Shown in pieces: positions 1-10,287 of a stretch of DNA of 64,000 bases. Position numbers and translations under genes: made by a program. The DNA is from Palsa-504 sp963769715 (GTDB lineage Bacteria; Actinomycetota; Actinomycetes; Streptosporangiales; Streptosporangiaceae). The stretch spans positions 124,001-188,000 of the forward strand of contig CAVYNE010000028.1 in assembly GCA_963769715.1 (NCBI GenBank), read 5' to 3'. Numbering within the stretch: the first letter of the stretch is position 1; each line of letters opens with the position of its first letter. The notes beneath the pieces are model-generated. The model was not told the DNA's origin and made no database searches. It saw only the letters and a list, made by a program, of their open reading frames with translations.

Positions 1-3000
1 GCGGCGGCGAACAGCGGCATGTGGATCGCGGCGGATTTCTCCCCGCCGGACATCTCGGAGTGCTTCTTCCTGGTGAGCCGCTGCGGGGGACTGCCGGGGG
101 AGAGCAGCTGGAGTTCGAAGGCGTGCCAGGACCGGTAGTCGAGGACCGCGGCGAGGACTTCCCGGTAGGTGTCGCGCGGATTGCCCGCGCGATGGTCATG
201 GATCATCGCCCGGAGCAGCGCGCGCAACTCGGCCAGCCCGTCGGGACCGAGGCCGGCGGCGTCGCGGTCGAGCATGCGGGACACCGCGGCCTGCTGCTCG
301 GTCCGTTTTTCCGAACGGACCCAGCTGATCCCGATCGCCATGCCCGAGGACATCGGCTTGGAGCGGGTGTCGGCGTCCATCGCGGCGACCAGATCCTTCG
401 CCGCCAGCACCCGGGAGTGGATCTGCTGGGCGAGCGCGGTAAGCAGCGAATCCTCCAGCACCGTCCGCTCGCGTTCTTCCAGCAGGACGCCCTGGTTTTC
501 CACGTCCTCCGCGATCTTGCGGGCGAAGGCGGCGGCGGATTTGCGCCCCTCGCTGGTGGCGACCTCGACGATGAACGGCGCGCTGCCGGTCAGGTCGGCC
601 TGGTACCCGTCCTCTCCGGTCTTGAGCGCGTTCTCGAATTCCCGGTACGCGCTCCACATCCGGTCCACGGCGTTCTTGAGCACTCCGTCGGTGATGGCGC
701 GCCCGCCCCGGGTCGCGGCGGTGAAGGCGTCCAGCAGCGCGGTCGACGCCGGCGGGCAGCATCGCGCGGATCGCCTCGACGGAGGTCTGCCTCGTCGGTC
801 CCGATCGGCGCCGCCTCGGAAAGGGCGGCGGCCGCCTGCTCCGCGCCGGGCCATTGAGCTGGCGCCAGGCCAGGGCGCGGTTTCCGTGACGCCGAGCAGC
901 GGGCGCAGGTCGCCGTGGGCGTACGGCGCGAACACGGCCGCCTGGGCGAACAGCTCGGAAACCGCCACGACCAGCGCCTCGCGGCCGCGCTGCAGATCTC
1001 GCCGCGCGGCCACCAGCTTGTCGTGTTCCGCCGCGGCGTTACCGCCGGCGGTCTTCTGCTCCGCTTTCGCCGCGCGCAGGCTAGCCTCGGTCTCGGATAT
1101 CTCGGCGCTGATCTGCTCGTACTCGGCTGCCGCTGGCCTGCTCGAGGACGCGAAGTTCCTCGTCGCTGGCCAGGTAAGCGGTCTGCTTTTCCTGCGAGCA
1201 GTTCGGCGGTTTCGTCGTTCTCGCCGCTGAGGCGATCGATGCGGGCGCGCCGTCCCTTCAGGTCCTCGCCGAGGTCGGCCGCCTCGCCGCGGGCGCGGAC
1301 GAGTTCTTCCGCCGCGCGCTCGAACTCGGCGACGGCACGCTCCACCGCGCTGACCTCGTCCGCGACTGACCGGCATGTCCCGGTCGGCGGCGGTCCTGCC
1401 GCAGCCGCCGGGTCCGCGCGTCGAGTTCCGCGATCTTCGCGTCGAGGGCCGTCTTCGCCTTCGTCTAGCCGGCTGCGGGCCGCCGACAGGTGGGCCGCCG
1501 CCTCGCTGACCTGCTGCAGCGCCTCACGCAACCGGCGCTGTCCTTGGCAGCTCACGCCGCGCGAGTTCCAGGTTCGCCAGGGCCTCGTCGACGAGGCCGA
1601 GTTCCGCCGCGAGCTCATCTCGCTGCCGGCCTGACCTCGGCGATCTGCCGGTCGAGCTCGGCGAGGCGAAGGCGGCGCCTGGCGGCCCGGTTGGTCGCTC
1701 CGATGAACTCGGGGGCCGGCCTTGGGCCGCGCGCCGAGATGCGGACCATAGCTGAACTGTGCCCGGGTGGTAACGACAGGAACGGCAGGCGAGCCGACCA
1801 TCGGATCGTCGGACCGATACTCGTCGGACAGGGCGATCGACGCGAGCACCGCCTCGACCAGGGCCGGCGCGACCATGTCCTGCTGCTCGGGGACGAGCAC
1901 GTCGGCGAGCGTCCGCCCGGCCGGCCGTGCCGCGGGCGGCAGCGCGACCAGGTAGCCGTCGGCCTCGGCCGCGCCGACCGCCGCCATCGTCAGCGGCGGG
2001 ATCGGGATGAACCCAGGCGGTGAGCAGGCCGGCCCCGTACAGCGCGCCTTCGATCGCGGCGGCGGTGTCGGCGTCCACCCCGGGGCCGGAAATCCGCCAG
2101 CTGCCAGAGCGGTGCCCCGGCTCGTTCGGCCCGATGGGCAGGCCGGAGATCGGACGCCGGCGGTCCGTCGTCACGCTCGCCCGCTACGGTCTCCCGCTCC
2201 TCGGCCAGCCGCGCCGCGGCGTCGGCGAGATCCGCGTCGCGGGTCCTGAGCGCGCTCGGCCGCTGGGCGGTCAGGGCATGGCCGCGTTCGGCGGTCAGCG
2301 TGCCGAACAGTCTCGGCCAGGCTCGGCGCGTCCGGTTCGCCGATCCCGTCCAGCGCCGGCCAGGAGCAGTTCGGCCTGGCTCGGCGGTGACGGCGGCGTA
2401 CGGCTCGTCGCCGGTCCACCGGCCCGCCCAGGCTGCCAGCTTCCCGGACAGGTCCGCGCGGGCGGCGGCCAGCCGGTCATCGGCCTCGCGGCAGGACGTC
2501 TCGCAGGTCTCCATCAACTGCCGGGCCGTGCCGAGCGAGGCCTCCGCGCCGACCCGGTCCCGTTCCGCGTCGCGGACGTGGGCGAGATGGTCGCGGACCT
2601 CCCGGATGTCATCGCGGCGGGCCGCGGCCCGCGCCTTCGCCGTGACCGGCAGATCCTCACCGGTATCAGCGGGTGAACCGTCGCGGCTGATGCCGGAGCG
2701 GTCGGCGGTCTCGGCGAGACGGCGCGCGTGCCGGTCGGCCGCCCGGCCGGCCTCGGCCAGCCGGTCCGCGACGACGAGCCGCCTCGCCGGACAGGTCTGA
2801 CGACATTGGCGCGAGCGCGGGCCAGCCGGGCCTGCTCGGCCGCCAGGTCCCGTTTCTCCTTCTCCAGCTGGCCGCGCCGGAGCGCGAGCTTCTCGTGGTC
2901 CTTGTACTCGTCCCGGTTCTTCAGCGCGAACAGGCGCGCCTGGCACGTCTCGATGCTGGTCTTCGCGTCGGCTTCCGCTTCCCTGCCAGCGCTGCTCCTG

Positions 3001-3878
3001 CTCGCCTGACCGGGAGACCTCGCCGCGCGGCGTTCCCGATCGCCCCAAGATGATCCGCCGCCGCCGACATCCGGGCGGCGACCTGATCAAGCTCATGCCG
3101 CGTGTGGACGCGAAGGTAGGAGACGTACTGGTCGAGAAAGGCACGCACCGCTGCGTCGGCGGCGGCGAGGTCGTCATACTGCTTCTGGACGGCGGCCAGG
3201 TTCTCGAAGTCCCTAGCCGCCTGCGTGACGAGCTCGTCATCGACCGGGCTCAGGCCCGCGGTAAGCGTCTCCGAGACCTTGCCCGGGTCCAGGTCCTTCG
3301 CGAGCAGCGGGCGGCGCAGCGCGATCAGCAAGTCGAGAAGCTGGGCGTACCGTTCCCGGCCGAGTCCGAACAGCCGGGCGTCCACGGCGTCCTGATACGC
3401 GCCCCGCTTGTCGCCGTAGTACGCGTCGCGGCCGAGGATGCGCGGTCAGCTGCTTGGCCGTCAGCGGCCGGGAATCGGCGGACAACAGGCCGAACTCGAT
3501 GCCCATCCGTTTGCCGGTGACGTAGAACGACGGGCGGGGGCGGTCCATGTTCTTGTGCACGGACAGGCCGATGACCAGGGTGACGGTCTCGCCCGGCCGC
3601 CCGAACTCCATCCACACGTAGCCATGTTCGGAATCCTGCCCTCGGTAGAGCAGGTTCGCCTTCATGGTGCGGTTCTCGCCGCTGAACGGGTCGAGGCGGC
3701 GGGCGTCCAGGCTGCCGTCGAGCACGAACGGGAAGAGAACCTCGAGGGCCTTGGTCTTACCCGAGCCGTTGTGGCCGCGCAACGCGAGCCGGCCGTCGGC
3801 GAAGACGAACTCCTCGTCGAAGTAATCCCACAGGTTGATGATCCCGGCGCGGACCGGCTTGAACCGGGTCTCGGTCAT
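1..3878 (-). pseudogene. jetC: Wadjet JetC-like SMC ATPase (TIGR02680 type), frame-disrupted, 3' end outside window
   Basis: JetC is the SMC-like motor of the Wadjet complex, which extrudes and helps destroy circular plasmid DNA. Translation starts at the ATG at 3878, overlapping the jetB stop as ATGA. The N-terminus is good: residues 35-42 read GHNGSGKT (Walker A), followed by the ENRTMKANLLYRG region typical of the family. The C-terminal ATPase signature SEMSGGEKSAA is readable near positions 25-60. Between them the protein can be followed only by changing frame more than ten times (for example near 3435, 3030, 2790, 2390, 2150, 1990 and 100). Each stretch keeps SMC-like, charged coiled-coil composition. 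The expected family length (about 1,350 residues) fits a gene running just past position 1. Most genes elsewhere in the window are open, so decay is the simplest reading, but clustered indel errors in the sequence cannot be excluded. JetD would lie to the left. Confidence 0.8.
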
Positions 3879-5267
3879 GCGGGTCCCTCCGTCATCTGCC
3901 CGGAGAAGTCGAACATGGCCTGGCCATCGCGGCGGGCACCTAGCTGGCAGCGCCGCGGTGATGTTACGGTAGCGCGCGGCGGCGGGCAGGATCGCCACGC
4001 CGCCGGGCATCCGCCGGATCAGCCGCAGATCATCGAGGAGCCGGGTCGCGGCATCGAGCAGTCCGCGCCGGTCGTATTGCCACTGCACGGTGAACGAGGG
4101 CGCGGCCGAAGTGCTCGTACAGTTCGCCGAGCATGCGCTCCAGCCGGGTCCGGTCGATGAAAGGCACCTCGAGCGGGCCGCCCCCGCCGCGGAGCCACGG
4201 CGGCCACGTCATGATCTGCCGGGCCGACCCGGCATCCCCGTGTCGATGCGTTCCAGCAGATCGCGCAGGTCATCGGCGGCGGACGGAACGGGTACCCGCG
4301 TCAGCGCCGGCCCGTCGTCGGGATCCTCCAGGACGTCCGCGATCTTCGCCAGCAGCAGCCCGGCGGTCCGGTTGACCGCACCGCCGCGCCCGGGGAACGG
4401 CTGATCGGTGAACCGGCCGGTGGGGTCGACCAGCATCACGCCCTCGGCCCGCCGCTCCACCACGAGCCCGGTGAGCCGGGCGAGGTTGTCGGACAGTTCG
4501 GTGCCGCGCAGCGCGGCGGCGGTCTCGGGGTCCAGGGTCGCATGGTAGAGCACCGGGTGCTCAACCAGCAGGCGGCGGGCGCGCCGCGCGGTGGCCTCCA
4601 GCTGCGCGGACCGCCGGTTGCTGATGTCGGGGACGTCGAGCAGCCCGGTGGCGCCGCCGAGTTGCTGGATCGGGCGCGCGGGCCGGAACAGGACGGCGCA
4701 TACGTCGTGGTCGATGTCGTAGAGGGCGTCGCCGCGGTCGCTGTCGTGCGCCCAGTTCTCCGCCGAGCCGTCGGACAGGCGCAGCGCGTCATGGCCGGTG
4801 AGCCAGTCCAGGACGTCGACGACGGCACGCTTGTGCTCGGTGATGGTGGCATCGAAGCCGAGACCGTCGATCGCGTTGGCCGTCGGGGCGAAGGCGCGGA
4901 CCAGATCGGCCAGGCTGATCTCGATCCTGGACCGCTGGAAGACGGCGAGCACCAGGCACAGGTAGGACAGCCGCCGCCGGTCGAACTGCCTGCCGCTTCT
5001 GGCCGTGAAGACCGAACGCTGCGTCGCGTCGAGCGTGTCGAGCCGTCGCAGCAGCCGCACCTGGTGCGCGGTCGCGATCAGCGTGTACCCGAGCAGTTCG
5101 GCGAAGTCCCTGGCGATCAGGTCCGCCCAGCGCAGCACAGAAGCGAGCGCGCCGGCCCTGGGACGCGCCGTGGTGATCAGATCGTTCGTCAGCACCAGCC
5201 GGACGGCGTACTGATACGAGCCCAGATCGCTCGGCGCCACCCCGTCGGCGGCCCGCGGTTCAGCCAC
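3875..5267 (-). pseudogene. jetB: Wadjet JetB-like protein (TIGR02678/DUF2398), frame-disrupted 3' third
   Basis: This is the second Wadjet subunit, a MukE-like adaptor of the DUF2398/TIGR02678 family. The start at 5267 overlaps the end of jetA by 8 bases. The frame from 5267 to about 4209 is open (about 350 residues) and looks normal for the family, with the region around VLRWADLIARDFAELLGY and FDRRRLSYLCLVLAVF. Beyond 4209 the expected C-terminus continues in other frames: PLEVPFIDRTRLERMLGELYEHF near 4160-4090, then a shifted QYDRRGLLDAATRLLDDLRL near 4085-4020, then DGQAMFDFSGQMTEGPA ending at a TGA at 3875-3877 that overlaps the jetC start. At least three frame changes are therefore needed. 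Translated as it stands, the protein would lose its last quarter. Confidence 0.78.
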
Positions 5268-6819
5268 CAGCCGCCGCCTGCCGGACCCGGGTCAGCGTCC
5301 GCGCTGGCGCGATTTCCAGGTTGAGGCCCGGCAGGTGCAGGACGCCGTGCGCCGTGCGCACAGCGCTGCCGGCCGCCGAAGGCACCAGCCGGATGGTCAT
5401 CACGTCGTTCCCGCCCGTCCCGCCGCTGATCCGCCCGGCCACCACCGACCTGGCCTCGAGCGCCCGGGTCAGCAGCTTCAGCAGCACGCGGGTCTCGGCC
5501 TCATCAAGCACCCGGTCGTTCACGCCCGAGCTGAGCAGGCCTCGTGCCGCGTCCCGCTCCGCCGCGCGCTGTTCGGCCTGGCGCCGACGCAACTCGGCAC
5601 GTATGCCGGCCTGGGCTTGGAGCCGTTGTGGCAGGCCAGGGCTGGCCGCTTTGCCGTGGCGGAACAGCGTCATCGCGACCTCCACGCCCGGCGCGTCCAG
5701 CCAGGACAGCCGGGGCGAGATCAGGTCGCTGTCGTCGTGCACGCCGCCGGCGTGCCGGGCCAGCCGCAGGTTGAACGCGGCCGACATCAGCGCGTGAGCG
5801 GCATCCTCGTCCGCCACGTCGAAGACCCACTGCGCCAGGTGCTTGAGCTGGGTGGAGCGGTTGACCCCGCCGCGCTGCGACTCGGTGATCTGGCGCAGCA
5901 AGGCGATCATGCTGGAGACGGCGGCCCGGGTCGCCACCGCCAGTTCGGCAGTGCGCGAATGCTCGCCCGCCCCGGCCACGAACCAGGCGCGGATCCCCGC
6001 CCACCGGCGCCGCCAGTCGTCGAGCACCTCGTCACGGCGCATCAGCGGCCGGTCATCGGCCTCGGCCGCGCGGTTCAGCAGCGTCCCGATGCCGGTCGCC
6101 TCGACCTGCTCGACCGCCAGGGCCAGACGTGGCAGGTACCGGTCGAGTTCGGCCATGAAGTCGCTCATGTGCGCCATCAGCGCGTGCTTGTAGCGCAGGA
6201 ACATCTCCGGCGACGCATCCGTCGAGCGGGTGATGTCGCCGAGCGTCAGGTGAAACCGGGCGGACCGGCGCGCCATGTCCTCGGTCACCCGGTCGAGGCT
6301 GGCCAGCCGGCGCACTACCTCGTCGCCGTCGCCGTCGCGATTCGCCTCCGCCAGGCCGCGCAGGTCACGCACGATGTCGGAGAACGCCAGCCGGGACAGG
6401 TTCGCGTCCTGAAGCCGCGCGGCGAGTACGCCCTCGACCGCCGTATACGCGCGGTGCCCGAGTTCGGTGAACTGATAGACCGACTGCCTGTTCCGGTACC
6501 GTGCCAGGCTCCCGGCCCGTGACGCGTCCTCCAGCCGGTGCAGCAGGCCGTCGTCGGATAGGTTGTCCAGCCGTTCCCGCAGGTTGCCCACGCTCGGCGG
6601 GACGCCGTCGTGCGCGGCCGCCAGTTCGCTCAGCGCGGCCGCCACGTCGTCGGTGTGGGACTGCGCCACGTGCATCCCGCGGAGCCGGTCCATCGCGCGC
6701 AGCACCCACAGGTAGGCGAGGTAGTCATCGCGGCGGGTGAAGTTGAACAGCCGGAACCTGTCGCTGACCGCGAGCGCATCGAGATTGTAGGAGTCGGCTG
6801 AGCCGCCTGCCATCTCCAT
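5260..6819 (-). CDS. jetA: Wadjet JetA-like protein (TIGR02677/DUF2397)
   Basis: First gene of the Wadjet operon and the only intact one here: 519 residues, normal for the DUF2397/TIGR02677 family, a kleisin (MukF-like) subunit that bridges the JetC heads. The N-terminal part (SDRFRLFNFTRRDDYLAYLWVLRAMDRL, in pieces) is characteristic, followed by a winged-helix-like segment around residues 60-130 and a long helical middle. The next gene overlaps it by 8 bases, so the three genes are translationally linked. Nothing suggests a break in this gene. The start may be at 6819 or at the second Met two codons later. If jetC is truly dead, this protein would have no motor partner in this locus. Confidence 0.88.
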   Translation of the reverse strand: MEMAGGSADSYNLDALAVSDRFRLFNFTRRDDYLAYLWVLRAMDRLRGMHVAQSHTDDVAAALSELAAAHDGVPPSVGNLRERLDNLSDDGLLHRLEDASRAGSLARYRNRQSVYQFTELGHRAYTAVEGVLAARLQDANLSRLAFSDIVRDLRGLAEANRDGDGDEVVRRLASLDRVTEDMARRSARFHLTLGDITRSTDASPEMFLRYKHALMAHMSDFMAELDRYLPRLALAVEQVEATGIGTLLNRAAEADDRPLMRRDEVLDDWRRRWAGIRAWFVAGAGEHSRTAELAVATRAAVSSMIALLRQITESQRGGVNRSTQLKHLAQWVFDVADEDAAHALMSAAFNLRLARHAGGVHDDSDLISPRLSWLDAPGVEVAMTLFRHGKAASPGLPQRLQAQAGIRAELRRRQAEQRAAERDAARGLLSSGVNDRVLDEAETRVLLKLLTRALEARSVVAGRISGGTGGNDVMTIRLVPSAAGSAVRTAHGVLHLPGLNLEIAPARTLTRVRQAAAGG

Positions 6820-6926
6820 CGCGAAGGTCCGCTTCCTGTCCGCCCGATCTCATGATGCTGACGCTGGTTACCCTACGCCGTCACCACAAGGCCGTCAGGC
6901 GGTACGAGGCGGGCACGCGTCCCTGA

Positions 6927-7337
6927 TCAGGGAACCACGCAAGCGAGTGTGCTGGTAGCAGCGTGCCCGGCGGTCATCCTCGCCGCCGAGTCCGGCGTGC
7001 GCGGCCAGTTCCTGCTCGCTCCCGCTGGATCCGCTGCTTGTCTCGATCTGACGGCGAACGCCGGGACCTGGTACGTGCCGGGAGGCAGCCGTGCCGACCC
7101 GGTCCCCCAGGTTCCGACTGGGCAGCGACGTGCCGGATGGTGGGCCGTTCCAGGGAAGGTCACTGTGCCAGGGATGGGCCGCTCACCCGGCTGCTGTCCG
7201 GCCGGACCCATCGGGCCGCCTTCCATGACCAGCCTGCCCGCCAGGTGACCTGTCGCCGGTGCCTGTCCGCCGGCGGCGGCGCAGCCGGCCATCGGCAGCG
7301 CGGCGAGCAGGCAAGCGCAGATTCGCAGATGGTTCAT
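6927..7337 (-). CDS. Small secreted lipoprotein, possibly frame-damaged in the middle
   Basis: A 136-residue protein that begins with a lipoprotein signal: MNHLRICACLLAALPMAGC gives a short basic start, a hydrophobic stretch and a lipobox (L-P-M-A-G-C, Cys19). The following region (LVMEGGPMGPAGQQPGERPIPGTVTF) resembles the small actinobacterial lipoproteins with a carboxypeptidase-regulatory-like beta fold, which end in a VTAGH...VCxxP type tail; here MTAGHAATSTLACVVP fits that tail. The central 40 residues (RCPVGTWGTGSARLPPG to NWPRTPDSAAR) fit the family poorly and would fit better with compensating frame shifts. Function unknown; membrane-anchored outside the cell. Confidence 0.55.
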   Translation of the reverse strand: MNHLRICACLLAALPMAGCAAAGGQAPATGHLAGRLVMEGGPMGPAGQQPGERPIPGTVTFPGTAHHPARRCPVGTWGTGSARLPPGTYQVPAFAVRSRQAADPAGASRNWPRTPDSAARMTAGHAATSTLACVVP

Positions 7338-7473
7338 GTTCCCCCCTCATCCCCGTCAAGTGGCATTTGGACGCGCCCGCCCGGTTGCCCGGTTCCCGGT
7401 CACATCCTGTTTGCCGCATCCGTCCTACTGGTGAAACCCGGGCTACCCGCCGGGTAGAAGCAGTAGGACTCAC

Positions 7474-7479
7474 AGGAGG
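7474..7479 (+). promoter_or_regulatory. Ribosome binding site AGGAGG that fixes a GTG start
   Basis: AGGAGG lies 8 bases upstream of the GTG at 7488 and decides that start for the NAD(P)-binding protein. Confidence 0.7.
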
Positions 7480-7487
7480 AACATCAG

Positions 7488-8168
7488 GTGAAGCTCACGA
7501 TCTTCGCGGCCACCGGCGGCATCGGCCGGCAACTGCTCGAGCAGGCTGTCGCCGCGGGCCACGACGTAACCGCCGTGGTCAGGAATCCGCAGAGCCTGCC
7601 GTCCACGCCAGCGCGCGTCGTCACCGCCGACCTCGCGGCGGCGGACCCGGCGGCGCTTCAGTCCGCGGTCAGCGGGGCCGACGCGGTTCTCTCGGGACTC
7701 GGCGCCCGGACGAAGGCCGACGCCGGCGTCGCCTGGAAGGGCACCAAAGCCATCACCGAGGCCATGCGGGCGGCTGGCGTCCAGCGCATCGTCGTGGTCA
7801 GCGCGGCGCCCATCGGCACCGTGCCCTCGCCGTCACGCCCGCACCCGCCCAAGCACGATCCGGGCGACGGGCTCTTCATGAGGCACCTGGCCAATCCCAT
7901 CGTGAAGGCGGCGCTACGCGAGCACTACGCCGACCTGGCCCGGATGGAGGAGATCCTGCGCGAAAGCGAAAGCGAAAGCGACCTGGACTGGACCATCGTG
8001 CGGCCGCCCAGGCTGACCGACAAGCCAGTGACGGGCACGTACCGAACGTCCTACGACCAGAACATCCGCCGCGGCATCTTCGTCTCGCGGGCCGACGTCG
8101 CCCACTACATGCTCCAGTCGCTCGATCAGCCCGAGACGTTCAAGCGAACGGTCGGCATCGCGAACTAA
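7488..8168 (+). CDS. NAD(P)-binding atypical SDR / NmrA-like reductase
   Basis: 226 residues of the NAD(P)H-binding (PF13460) group. The N-terminus MKLTIFAATGGIGRQLLEQA gives the beta-alpha-beta Rossmann fold with the atypical glycine motif ATGGIG. VVSAAPIG marks the fourth strand and WTIVRPPRLTD the usual region after the substrate loop. It starts with GTG behind a strong ribosome site. A short in-frame repeat of the codons for Glu-Ser (ESESESD, near 7965-7985) lies in a surface region. Such proteins usually act as flavin or quinone reductases or as regulators that sense NADP; the substrate cannot be inferred. It stands alone, with about 150 bases before it and 95 after it. Confidence 0.88.
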   Translation: MKLTIFAATGGIGRQLLEQAVAAGHDVTAVVRNPQSLPSTPARVVTADLAAADPAALQSAVSGADAVLSGLGARTKADAGVAWKGTKAITEAMRAAGVQRIVVVSAAPIGTVPSPSRPHPPKHDPGDGLFMRHLANPIVKAALREHYADLARMEEILRESESESDLDWTIVRPPRLTDKPVTGTYRTSYDQNIRRGIFVSRADVAHYMLQSLDQPETFKRTVGIAN

Positions 8169-8262
8169 CGTCGCAGCGCTCGAGAACGCCAGCCTTCGCC
8201 GCAGGTAACGGCCCGCAGGAAGGCGTACGTTATTCACGGGGGCATCGACCGGGAGCCACGAC

Positions 8263-9369
8263 ATGAACGTCTCGCTAGATGAGCACAGGCTCGGCGGACT
8301 GCGCTGGATCGTGCTGCGTGGCCCGGACCGCGAGGCGTTCCGGGCGCTCGGGGAACACACCCATGAGGAGATAACGGCGCTCATCGCGACGTGGCCGCTG
8401 CTGGGCAGGCTGCGCGAGCACGTCTCAAGCCCGCCGGGAAGCGATCGCCTGGCCACCGTGCGCCAGGCCAGTTCGCTGGGTTTCCCTGAGGTCTGGGCGG
8501 AACTAGCCGCGTTCGCCGAAGGGGCTGCGGTGCCGTTCGAGGATCTGACGTTGCTGAACTTCCGCGGCGACATCGGCCCGGTGGTCGGCGGGATCGGATG
8601 CAGCGACCTGGCGTGGCGGCGGGAACGGTCGGTCATCGCCCACAACGAGGATGGCGTGCCAGAAAACGTCGGCCGGTGCGCCCTGCTCACGCTGGCTCTC
8701 GACGGCCTGCCGACCGTCACCGCCTTCTGGTATCCCGGCTTCCTGCCAAGCAACGCGTTCGCCGTGACCGGCGACGGGCTGGTGTGGACCATCGATCACC
8801 TCCCGGTCGCTTCGCCCGGTGACGGAGCGGCCCGGCATTTCGTGGGCCGCGGGCTGCAGCGATCGGCGAGAACGGTCGACGAGGCCATCGACTATCTGCG
8901 GACGCACCCCTCGGCGGGCGGGTTCGCTTACACAATCGGCGACCGGGCCGGGCGGATCGTCAGCGTGGAGGCCGCGGCCGGGCGCTTTGCCCTCATGGAA
9001 GTCGGGCCGGGATCGGGTCCGCTGCTGTGGCACACCAACCACGGGCGGTACCTTCCGGGTTCCGAGCCATCACCGGACGGCAACAGCGGGGCGCGTGGTG
9101 AGATGCTAGGCGCCCTCGCCATCCCCGCGGAGGATCCCGACCCGGCCTGGTTCCTGCACGTCCTGGCCGGCGCGTCGCTACCGGACGGCGTCCGCTGCGA
9201 TCCCGCGCCCGGCCACCCGGCCACCACGTTGTGCACGTTCATCGCTGACCTCACCGCAGGTGAGGCCGTCATCGCCGCCCGGGACGACCAGCCGGTAGCC
9301 ATCCCGCTGCGCGACCTGGCCGAAGGGAATCCGCACCGTCAGCGCCAGCTCGTGAGCACCCGCGAGTAG
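8263..9369 (+). CDS. C45-family autoproteolytic acyltransferase/hydrolase
   Basis: 368 residues resembling the C45 (acyl-CoA:6-aminopenicillanic acid acyltransferase-like, PF03417) group of Ntn hydrolases. These cut themselves before a cysteine that then becomes the N-terminal nucleophile. The likely cleavage site is GGIG|CSDLAW with Cys113. The next segments VIAHNEDGVPEN and TNHGRYLPG match the N-D and H-x-N conserved patches of the family. A predicted small alpha part (residues 1-112) and large beta part fit the family plan. The natural substrate is probably an amide or lipid amide; nothing nearby names it. It is convergent with the NYN gene, 21 bases away. Confidence 0.85.
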   Translation: MNVSLDEHRLGGLRWIVLRGPDREAFRALGEHTHEEITALIATWPLLGRLREHVSSPPGSDRLATVRQASSLGFPEVWAELAAFAEGAAVPFEDLTLLNFRGDIGPVVGGIGCSDLAWRRERSVIAHNEDGVPENVGRCALLTLALDGLPTVTAFWYPGFLPSNAFAVTGDGLVWTIDHLPVASPGDGAARHFVGRGLQRSARTVDEAIDYLRTHPSAGGFAYTIGDRAGRIVSVEAAAGRFALMEVGPGSGPLLWHTNHGRYLPGSEPSPDGNSGARGEMLGALAIPAEDPDPAWFLHVLAGASLPDGVRCDPAPGHPATTLCTFIADLTAGEAVIAARDDQPVAIPLRDLAEGNPHRQRQLVSTRE

Positions 9370-9390
9370 CGACCAGGCGGAACTGAGCTC

Positions 9391-10233
9391 CTAGGCCTCG
9401 GAGGCCTTCGCGGCCGCCGCGGAGGAGTTATTCGAGCGGGACGAGGACTTGCGGCTCCTGGTCCTCGCGGGCTTCCGCGGTTCTTCGATCAGCTTGACGG
9501 TAACATCGGGTCCGCCAGCCTCGACGATCTGGACGCGCTTCGGCAGCATGGCCAGGAACGCCCGGAAGCTCCGGCACCCGTAGTTGTGCTCGTCAAACGC
9601 CGCGTCCAGCGCCAGCATCTTGCTCTTCAGGCCGCCCGCCGTCATCGTCTCGGCGTTAGATTCCTCGAACGCCCGGACCAGCAACTGCTCCGCCGTAGCG
9701 ATGTCGAACGCGGCATTCACCGCAGGCCGCACTTCAGGCTCGACTTCCGCCACCAGCGTGCCCCAGTACTTGTACTCCGAGCAGACCGAGACCAGCTTCC
9801 GGCTGGCGTTCGCCTCGGTCCCGACCCCCACCACCCACTTACCGAACTCCCTGAGCCGCTGCACCAGCGGCGAGTAATCGCCGTCCCCGCTGACCAGGAT
9901 GAACACGCTGATCTCCGGATGCACGATCAGGGTCTCCATGGCGTCGACGGCCATCCGGATGTCGGCGGCGTTCTTGTTCTGGATGCCGACCCGCGCCACC
10001 TGGATGAGGTCGACGCCGTTCATCGCGAGGTCATCCTGGTGACTGCCGAACAGCGTATTGGCCCAGTCCGCGTAGGCCCGGCGCACCGAAGCGTTGCCGT
10101 AACCGCGGCAGAGCCGGGTCAGCGCCTCGTACGGTGCCGGGTTCGCCTGGTCCGGCAGCTCCTTGACCGCGCCAAGGACCAGGTTCTCGAAATCCACGAA
10201 CACCGCGACCTGCGCGGACCCGTCAGGCTCCAT
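9391..10233 (-). CDS. NYN-domain (PIN-like) ribonuclease with C-terminal LOTUS/OST-HTH domain
   Basis: 280 residues. The NYN domain spans about residues 7-155 with its acidic metal site visible: VFVDFEN (Asp14, Asn17), the NAADIRMAVDAM segment, and VSGDGDYSPLV. It is followed by an OST-HTH/LOTUS-like domain (about 170-250, including YGCRSFRAFLAMLP) that in relatives binds RNA. The C-terminus is a basic, serine-rich tail (RKPARTRSRKSSSRSNN) likely to contact nucleic acid. Family members cut RNA; the target is not known. The 9401-9425 stretch is GC palindromic and overlaps the end of the gene. Confidence 0.88.
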   Translation of the reverse strand: MEPDGSAQVAVFVDFENLVLGAVKELPDQANPAPYEALTRLCRGYGNASVRRAYADWANTLFGSHQDDLAMNGVDLIQVARVGIQNKNAADIRMAVDAMETLIVHPEISVFILVSGDGDYSPLVQRLREFGKWVVGVGTEANASRKLVSVCSEYKYWGTLVAEVEPEVRPAVNAAFDIATAEQLLVRAFEESNAETMTAGGLKSKMLALDAAFDEHNYGCRSFRAFLAMLPKRVQIVEAGGPDVTVKLIEEPRKPARTRSRKSSSRSNNSSAAAAKASEA

Positions 10234-10287
10234 CGTCCATCTCCTCAGCCAATCTAGCGATGCCCGTTCCGGCGTCGCAGGCTAAAG

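Noticed and set aside
590..1987. A single 465-residue gene on the minus strand at 590-1987
   Set aside because: It joins real JetC segments with out-of-frame stretches; only parts of it match the family.
9395..9425. Rho-independent terminator at the C45/NYN junction
   Set aside because: The GC palindrome is short, lies inside the NYN coding end and has no T run.
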